Part shown: positions 58,727 to 64,000 of the stretch, piece after piece
How positions within the stretch are numbered: position 1 is the stretch's first letter
How the letters are laid out: every line of letters begins with the position of its first letter
Assembly (NCBI GenBank): GCA_002392765.1
Contig: DGHT01000061.1
Location: 1 to 64,000, forward strand
Length of the DNA stretch: 64,000 nt
Direction of reading: 5' to 3'
DNA from: Verrucomicrobia bacterium UBA3841
GTDB taxonomy: Bacteria > Verrucomicrobiota > Kiritimatiellia > RFP12 > UBA1067
The notes under the pieces: generated by a model
Databases searched by the model: none
What the model was told of the DNA's origin: nothing
The model's input: only the letters and a program-made list of their open reading frames with translations
Translations under genes and position numbers: made by a program

Positions 58727-59835
58727 AGTCTTGCGAGGACGCCTCTTATCGATCTTTCGCGCGCTTCGATAGATTCGCACAGACGGAACTGCACGCGCGC
58801 GCGGTTCAAGTTCTGCTCCGGCTTGCTCGTCTTGAAATAGACATTTCCGGCGAGATAGTCCTGGAAGAACCTGAGACCGAGTTCGAACGGGAGAAGACGG
58901 ATGGAATCGTAGAGGTAGGCGCGGTCGGCGTCCGTCAGGAACGAACCCGCCTCGCGCATATACCCCTTGCAGAAGGCGGTCGCGAGATCCTCGTCGAAAA
59001 CCACTTTCGCAAGATTCGTCTCTTCTTCGCCGGCGGGGTTGCAGATGGAACGCAGGGCGTCGCCGAAGTCGACATGGACGAGTCCGGGCGAAACGGTATC
59101 GAGGTCGATCATCGCGGTGCCCTTGCCGGTGACATCGTCGATCATTATGTTGTTCACCTTGGGGTCGCCATGGAACATCCTCTTGGCAAGTTCGCCGTTC
59201 TTTTCCGCTGTTTCGAGACAGAGGGCAAGACTGCGGCGCTCTTCGATGAACTTCGCCATCCGCTTAGCCTCCATCGACGAGGTAAGCAGATCCTTGGCCC
59301 CCTGCGTCTCAAGCGTTTTGTCGTAGGAATCCAGATATCCGCCCGTAATATGGAAGCCGGGCAGCGGGTCGCGGATCGTGGATGGATCCATATCGGAGAT
59401 GAGGTAGTGGAAATGGCCGAGCGCCGCGCCGCACTCCAAAGCATGTTCGGGACCCTGCGCGACATCGAATGCGTGCGCGGACATGATCCTCGTTATCACG
59501 CGCCAGACGTCGCCGTTCTCGTCTGTCACGTAATCGGAAGAATCCTTCGCCTTGATGATTCTGGGCATCTGCCACACGCGATCGTCGCGCCCCGCCGCCG
59601 CGTCCGCCTCGAGCTTTTCGTGGCAATGCTTCGTCACCTCGTGCATATTCACCATTATCGCCTGCGGATCCGGGAACACGTTCCTGTTCACGCGCTGGAG
59701 GATCACCTGCGTCTCGGTGAATGTGTTGCGGTATATGGCCAGAAACGTATCGTTGATGTTTCCGTTGCCGAAAGGCTGGAGCGAAACGAGTCGCCCTTTG
59801 ATGTTGAACTTGTTTACTAGAACGGTGAGTTCCAT
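58723..59835 (-). CDS. Aminoglycoside-phosphotransferase-fold kinase, NahK-like
   Basis: 370 residues from ATG 59835 (site AGGGAAC); the 29-residue extension upstream is a shadow. FGNGNINDTFLAI, VILQRVNRNVFPDPQAIMVNM, the catalytic loop FHGDPKVNNIMID and AMIDLDTVSPGLVHVDFGDAL place it close to N-acetylhexosamine 1-kinases. It probably phosphorylates GalNAc, GlcNAc or a similar sugar in the cytoplasm, which would fit the GH109-like gene elsewhere in the window. Confidence 0.75.
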   Translation of the reverse strand: MELTVLVNKFNIKGRLVSLQPFGNGNINDTFLAIYRNTFTETQVILQRVNRNVFPDPQAIMVNMHEVTKHCHEKLEADAAAGRDDRVWQMPRIIKAKDSSDYVTDENGDVWRVITRIMSAHAFDVAQGPEHALECGAALGHFHYLISDMDPSTIRDPLPGFHITGGYLDSYDKTLETQGAKDLLTSSMEAKRMAKFIEERRSLALCLETAEKNGELAKRMFHGDPKVNNIMIDDVTGKGTAMIDLDTVSPGLVHVDFGDALRSICNPAGEEETNLAKVVFDEDLATAFCKGYMREAGSFLTDADRAYLYDSIRLLPFELGLRFFQDYLAGNVYFKTSKPEQNLNRARVQFRLCESIEARERSIRGVLARL

Positions 59836-59860
59836 CGTCTGTTCCCTGCTTGTCGCATTG

Positions 59861-61414
59861 TTATTTTCCGGCCGGAACGAAATCGAGGCGCCGCTGGCCG
59901 AAATCGACGCGCGATATTTCAACCTTCAAACAGTCTCCTGTTTTCCACCGTCCGCCGCCCGCCGCGACGAGCGTCGCGGAAGCCCTGTCGAACCGGACGA
60001 ATTTCCTGCTCAATACGGAAATGTGGACAAGACCCGACACGCCGATCTCGGGGATGTCGACGAAACATCCGAACGGGGTGCATTTCGAAATGACGGCATT
60101 GTACGTGACGGGCTGGCGGGACGCCAGCTCCTCTTCGAGAAGCCGGTACTTCTTTATCTCGACAAGGGCGCGCTCCGCCTCCGCCGCGCGCTCTTCCATT
60201 TCCGTAGTGTGCACGGCGAGCTTCTTGAGAGTCTGCGGAGGGATTCTTGCCTGCCCTCCTGCGAGATAGGCGGAAAGCTGTCTGTGGAGAACGAGATCGG
60301 GATATCTGCGTATGGGCGAAGTGAAATGGGCGTAGAACCTTTTGGCAAGCCCGAAGTGGCCGATTTTCGTTCCGTCGTACACCGCCCTTTTCATCGATCT
60401 CAAAACCATGACCGAAAGAAGCGGCGCGAGAGGATGCTCCTTTATCGCGCCAAGAAAACGCGTAAACGCCTTGGGACTGGAAATATCCCCGCACTTCACT
60501 CCGAGCGCCTTCGACTGCTCGCGCAGTTCGTCGATCTTTTCGGGATCGGGGGATTCGTGCAGACGCGCGAGTATCTTGATCCCCTTGCCCCACAGCTCCG
60601 CCGCAACGGCTTCGTTCGCCGCCACCATGCACTCTTCTATCATCTGGTGCGATTCGTCGTACGGACGCGTCACGATCCCCGACATTTCGCCCGATTCGTC
60701 CAGCACCACTTCCTGCTCCGGAATGTCGATGTCGAGGCCGCCCGCCGAAAACCTGGCCGACCTCAGCTGCGCGGCGAGTTCGTGGACTTCGCGCACGATC
60801 TTGCCCCATCTGCCGCACTTCGTGCCGCCGGAAATGATGGACATGACCTGCTCGTAGGTGAAGCGTTTGCCGGAACGGATTATGGATTTCGCAAACGAGC
60901 GTCCGACGGCCTTTCCGTTCTTGTCGAATTCGATGAACACGGAAAAAGCGAGACGGTCCACCCCGGGCGCGAGAGAGCAAACGCCGTTTGAAAGGCATTC
61001 GGGGAGCATCGGCACGACCTTGTCGGCGAAATATACGCTGGTCGAACGCTTGAAAGCCTCTTTGTCGAGAGCGCCGCCGGCAGGCACGTATTCCGAGACG
61101 TCGGCTATGTGGACGCCCAGGATGCGTTTTCCGCCGCGCGCCGTCTCTATCGAGAGCGCATCGTCGTAATCGCGCGCCGTCACGGGATCGCACGTGAAAA
61201 TCATCCTGTCGCGCAGGTCGAGCCTGCCTTTCGCGCTCGCCGGCCTCGCCGCCGCGCGCTTGGCCTCTTCGACGGCTTTCGCCGGAAAATCTCTCCTGAT
61301 TGAATAGAAATCCATCACCGACAGCGTGTCGTCGCACGCTCTTCTGGCCGGTTCAGGATATGCTCGAGCGTCGTTTATTTCACTGACTGCAGGCGTTCTG
61401 CGATTCTTTTTCAT
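59861..61414 (-). CDS. RNB-family 3'-5' exoribonuclease, short form
   Basis: 517 residues. The catalytic acids lie in FTCDPVTARDYDDALS (Asp76, Asp82, Asp84, Asp85); HIADVSEYV, NGVCSLAPGVDRLAFSV, and HFTSPIRRYPDLVLHRQL complete the RNB domain, and a C-terminal S1 domain follows (about 420-510, FGCFVDIPEIGVSGLVHIS). RNase R is usually 700-800 residues with two cold-shock domains in front; these are missing, which also sets it apart from RNase II. The start overlaps the dnaB stop by 4 bases. Confidence 0.88.
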   Translation of the reverse strand: MKKNRRTPAVSEINDARAYPEPARRACDDTLSVMDFYSIRRDFPAKAVEEAKRAAARPASAKGRLDLRDRMIFTCDPVTARDYDDALSIETARGGKRILGVHIADVSEYVPAGGALDKEAFKRSTSVYFADKVVPMLPECLSNGVCSLAPGVDRLAFSVFIEFDKNGKAVGRSFAKSIIRSGKRFTYEQVMSIISGGTKCGRWGKIVREVHELAAQLRSARFSAGGLDIDIPEQEVVLDESGEMSGIVTRPYDESHQMIEECMVAANEAVAAELWGKGIKILARLHESPDPEKIDELREQSKALGVKCGDISSPKAFTRFLGAIKEHPLAPLLSVMVLRSMKRAVYDGTKIGHFGLAKRFYAHFTSPIRRYPDLVLHRQLSAYLAGGQARIPPQTLKKLAVHTTEMEERAAEAERALVEIKKYRLLEEELASRQPVTYNAVISKCTPFGCFVDIPEIGVSGLVHISVLSRKFVRFDRASATLVAAGGGRWKTGDCLKVEISRVDFGQRRLDFVPAGK

Positions 61415-62895
61415 GACAACGGATCTTCAAACCTTTCATGTCCCTGCGGCGGCGGCTCCGATGTGGTGAATTCGCCTTTCCGCTCTATTTCCCGATCGAA
61501 GAACCTGGTGTATTCGCGGACGAAGTTGACTCTCACCTCGCCGGTTTCGCCGTTTCTGTTCTTCGCGACGTCTATGATCGCCAGAGTCTCGTCCGAGGAC
61601 TCCGGATCTTTTGCGTTTCTGGACGGACGCCGCAGAAGGAATACGACGTCCGCGTCCTGTTCGATCGCGCCGGAATCGCGCAAGTCTGAAAGTTTAGGTT
61701 TTTCATACTTGTCGCCTCTCTGTTCGTTCGCGCGCGAAAGCTGTGAAAGGACGATTACCGGAATCTTCAATTCCTTGGCCATCGCCTTTATCTGCTGCGA
61801 AATCATTCCGACCTCTATCTGCCGGCTCGCCTGTTTCGCCGCCTCCCGGCACGTGCACAGCTGGAGATAGTCAATCACGATAAGTTCGATGCCGTGCGCC
61901 TTTTTCGCGCGCCTGGCCCTCGCGCGCAAGTCCATGATGTCAAGGCCGGCGGAATCGTCGACGTATATCGGCGCGTCCTTCAGATCCCCCGTCGCCTTGA
62001 AGAGATTCTGCATGAGCATTTCCTTTTCGGACTTCGGACAGAGATTCCTGTTCAGGCGCCACGTGTCGATCCTGGCCCTTCCCGCCACCATGCGGCGCGT
62101 CAGCGCCTCGACGGGCATTTCGAGGGAGAATATCATCACGGGATGCTTCTTGCCGCCGTCCGTCTTGACAGGCATGTCGTTCATGTCCATTCCGAGAGCG
62201 CAGCTCTCGGCGATATTCATCGCGAGAGATGTCTTGCCGACGGAAGGTCGCGCGGCGATTACTATCATCTCGGCGTTTTTGAGCCCCTGGAGTTTTTCGT
62301 CAAGATGCGTAAGCCCCGTCGAAAGACCCTCGAACGTCGTTCCGTTCGACGTGAACATGTCGTGGAGACGCGAAAAACCGTTTTCGACGGCGTCGCTCCA
62401 CGACATGGTCTTCGAGGATCCCATGCCGATTTCAAGAAACGCCTTTTCAGCCTCGCCCAGCACGACATTCGGATCCGGCCAGTCGCTCTCGTCGTAGCAT
62501 TTGTCGAGCACGCCGGCGGCGCGCTCGATCATCGTGCGCCTCAAATGCTTCGCCTTGACGATGTTTATGTAATGCTCGGCGTGGGCGGTCGTGGGCGTCT
62601 GGTCGATGAGACTTTGGATGTACGCCACGCCTCCTATGGAATCAAGCTTGCCGTCGGTCTTTAGCGAATCTATCAGTACGAGTGCGTCGAGGGGCTTGCC
62701 CAGACGGTTCAAGAGGAGCATCGCCGAGTACACGGTTCTGTTGCGCGGATCGAAAAAGGATTCCTCGGTAACGCCGCCGGCAAGACAGAGATCCATGACG
62801 CGGTCGCGGTCGCGGCCTGATGTGTCGAGCAAAATCGACCCCAGAACGGCGCGTTCCGCTTCAATGCTGCTGGGAGGTGTTTTTATCTGGTCCAT
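61411..62895 (-). CDS. dnaB: Replicative DNA helicase
   Basis: 494 residues from ATG 62895; a TTG at 62907 is also possible, and neither has a ribosome site. The N-terminal helical domain (IEAERAVLGSILLD) is followed by the RecA-type domain: Walker A ARPSVGKTSLAMN, FSLEMPVEALTRRMV, Walker B LIVIDYLQLC, and the family end VLSQLSRANEQRGDKYEKPKLSDLRDSGAIEQDADVV, read in parts. It unwinds DNA at the fork. First gene of the run down to rnhB. Confidence 0.96.
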   Translation of the reverse strand: MDQIKTPPSSIEAERAVLGSILLDTSGRDRDRVMDLCLAGGVTEESFFDPRNRTVYSAMLLLNRLGKPLDALVLIDSLKTDGKLDSIGGVAYIQSLIDQTPTTAHAEHYINIVKAKHLRRTMIERAAGVLDKCYDESDWPDPNVVLGEAEKAFLEIGMGSSKTMSWSDAVENGFSRLHDMFTSNGTTFEGLSTGLTHLDEKLQGLKNAEMIVIAARPSVGKTSLAMNIAESCALGMDMNDMPVKTDGGKKHPVMIFSLEMPVEALTRRMVAGRARIDTWRLNRNLCPKSEKEMLMQNLFKATGDLKDAPIYVDDSAGLDIMDLRARARRAKKAHGIELIVIDYLQLCTCREAAKQASRQIEVGMISQQIKAMAKELKIPVIVLSQLSRANEQRGDKYEKPKLSDLRDSGAIEQDADVVFLLRRPSRNAKDPESSDETLAIIDVAKNRNGETGEVRVNFVREYTRFFDREIERKGEFTTSEPPPQGHERFEDPLS

Positions 62896-62940
62896 GCGGT
62901 TTGTCAATTATGAAATTGTGAAATTACGGAATTGCGGAAG

Positions 62941-63020
62941 GACGCGATCACGGGTATCGCCCGAACGCAGCGAGACGCACAAGCGGTCGCCAGAGGCGTG
63001 CGCTCCGTCAAGGAGATGTG
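62941..63020. repeat. Copy of the interspersed repeat family
   Basis: gtatcgcccgaacgcagcga followed by cacaagcggtcgccagaggc matches the in-frame copy at 7098-7173, then continues with gctccgtcaaggagatg as in the block at 49702. Confidence 0.7.
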
Positions 63021-63118
63021 TATACCGCGGTCGAAGACCATCCTTATGTCATTGAAGAATTTCATTTTTCAAGATTATTATTATATCAAAACGGTTCGAT
63101 AATTGCGACAATATTTCA

Positions 63119-63178
63119 GGGAGACGGAGCAAGATGCTCCATCTCCTTGATGCGGCATCTGGAGCAAGGAGATTCGGA
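63119..63178. repeat. Short inverted-repeat element near argS end
   Basis: gagacggagcaagatgctcc and catctccttgatgcggcatc, with gcaaggagat behind, resemble the ggagatgg/gctccgtc parts of the block at 49702. It lies just after the stop of argS. Confidence 0.55.
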
Positions 63179-63194
63179 ATAAGGCGTGTGCTTG

Positions 63195-64000
63195 TCAGAT
63201 GTGGCGCGGGGTTTCGATTCCCAGAATTCCCAGACCCATCGAAAGTATCTTGCCGAACAGGGCGGCCAGTCTGAGGCGTGCGGCCCTTTCGACGCTCTTC
63301 AGTATGGGAGAAGCCTGGTAGAAAGTCGAATAAAGCTGAGCGGTCTGGAAAAGGTAATCCGCGAGGATGCTGGGCTTGTACGCTTCCGCCGCGCGGCGGA
63401 CGGCGCCCGCGAACTCGAGAAGCTGCAGCGCGAGACGCCTTTCGGACGGCAGAGCGACCGCGAACGCGCCCGCTTCGCTTTCGCCGCCGGCCTTTTCGAG
63501 CAGAGAGCAGACTCTCGCGTACGCGTACTGGAGGTACGGACCGGAATTGCCTTCGAGGGCAAGAGCCTTGTCCCAGCTGAAATCGATCGCCGTGGCGGGG
63601 TCGTGCGAAAGGTCGGTGTATTTCACCGCGCCGTAGCCGATCTGCGCCGCCAGGCGTTCGTCTCCGCCGCGATCCTTGACGATGTCGTACGCCCTGCGCT
63701 TCGCCTCTTCGAGAAGATCGTCGAGACGTATGAGGTTGCCCTCCCTCGTGGAGATGGCCTTGCCTTGGAAGCTCATCAGGCCGAAAGGCACGTGGACGAG
63801 CGTCGTTTTCACGCCCATCTTCGCCGCGATCGAGAAGAACTGCGCGAAATGGAGCTGCTGTCTGTCGTCGGTCACGTACACGATCCTTTCGGGCGCGTAT
63901 TCCGCGACCCTGCTTTCGACGCACGCGAGATCGCTTGTCGTGTAATTGTACCCTCCGTCGGATTTGCGAACGATCGCTACGCCGAGATTCTCGCCTGTGA
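63195..64000 (-). CDS. argS: Arginyl-tRNA synthetase, C-terminal part (5' end outside the window)
   Basis: About 268 residues are visible. The frame is open to the window edge and reads GVAIVRKSDGGYNYTTSDLA, the family motif. HFAQFFSIAAKMG and the MSK-like signature GKAISTREGNLIRLDDLL follow, then the anticodon-binding helical domain (about 150-268, QYAYARVCSLLEKAG, YSTFYQASPIL). It charges tRNA-Arg. Confidence 0.95.
   Translation of the reverse strand, partial: TGENLGVAIVRKSDGGYNYTTSDLACVESRVAEYAPERIVYVTDDRQQLHFAQFFSIAAKMGVKTTLVHVPFGLMSFQGKAISTREGNLIRLDDLLEEAKRRAYDIVKDRGGDERLAAQIGYGAVKYTDLSHDPATAIDFSWDKALALEGNSGPYLQYAYARVCSLLEKAGGESEAGAFAVALPSERRLALQLLEFAGAVRRAAEAYKPSILADYLFQTAQLYSTFYQASPILKSVERAARLRLAALFGKILSMGLGILGIETPRHI

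Larger units (their letters stand above)
62896..63194. other. Intergenic stretch with repeats between argS and dnaB
   Basis: 62905-62935 holds degenerate attgtgaa-type octamers, 62941-63020 a copy of the interspersed family, 63060-63110 an AT-rich run with tattatat that could serve the minus-strand dnaB promoter, and 63119-63178 another repeat. No gene is seen. Confidence 0.6.

Overview
The window comes from a GC-rich Gram-negative bacterium, most likely of the PVC group and probably a gut or sediment Kiritimatiellota/Verrucomicrobiota lineage. This is an inference from gene content; no rRNA is present. The support is a V-type ATPase operon with a DUF2764 gene, very many secreted proteins of types common in that group (GH29, GH109, DUF3472, secreted FAD oxidoreductases, LamG/beta-helix surface proteins), CesT-like type III secretion chaperones, and no SusC/SusD pair.

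Layout. (1) 1-1343: the tail of a large effector-like protein. (2) 1597-2967: an ECF sigma factor fused through one membrane helix to an extracytoplasmic CBM9/DOMON-like domain. (3) 3153-27854, plus strand: about 13 genes for exported proteins (Gly-rich protein, SGNH hydrolase, two Ig-plus-propeller proteins, (alpha/alpha)6 glycosidase, GH29-beta-helix fusion, unknown 610-residue protein, short stub, GH13, beta-barrel, FAD oxidoreductase, TIM-barrel-VOC fusion, small tail ORF). From 5054 on they overlap or are spaced by a few bases and look like one operon for glycan attack. (4) 27851-32620: serA-like dehydrogenase, aminotransferase, a secreted YdjY-like protein and rarA. (5) 32644-38868, minus strand: GH109-like and DUF3472 genes behind V-ATPase E, DUF2764, A and B; subunits D, I and K are not here. 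(6) 38918-43915: a 1665-residue surface protein. (7) 44042-49410: a cassette with a 49-residue protein, a 754-residue effector-like protein, two CesT-like chaperones, a related 442-residue effector-like protein and an exported protein. (8) 49932-53845: three genes of unknown function. (9) 53929-55100: gene debris. (10) 55278-64000: housekeeping genes (rpsP, rplS, rnhB, U32 peptidase family, queE, sugar-kinase-like, RNB nuclease, dnaB, argS).

How it works together (inference): the membrane-anchored sigma factor could sense a glycan outside through a domain that resembles the N-terminal domain of the secreted 1291-residue protein at 6322, and switch on the neighbouring exported enzyme set. The genes of that set look shuffled: they share a near-identical signal-peptide DNA cassette, one gene junction of about 180 bp occurs twice, and a VOC-like scrap joins two domains of the GH29 protein. 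Degenerate 7-9-nt tandem repeats and a second, larger repeat family lie between genes and also in frame inside several exported proteins.

Limits: all assignments are from reading sequence by eye; no database or structure search was run.
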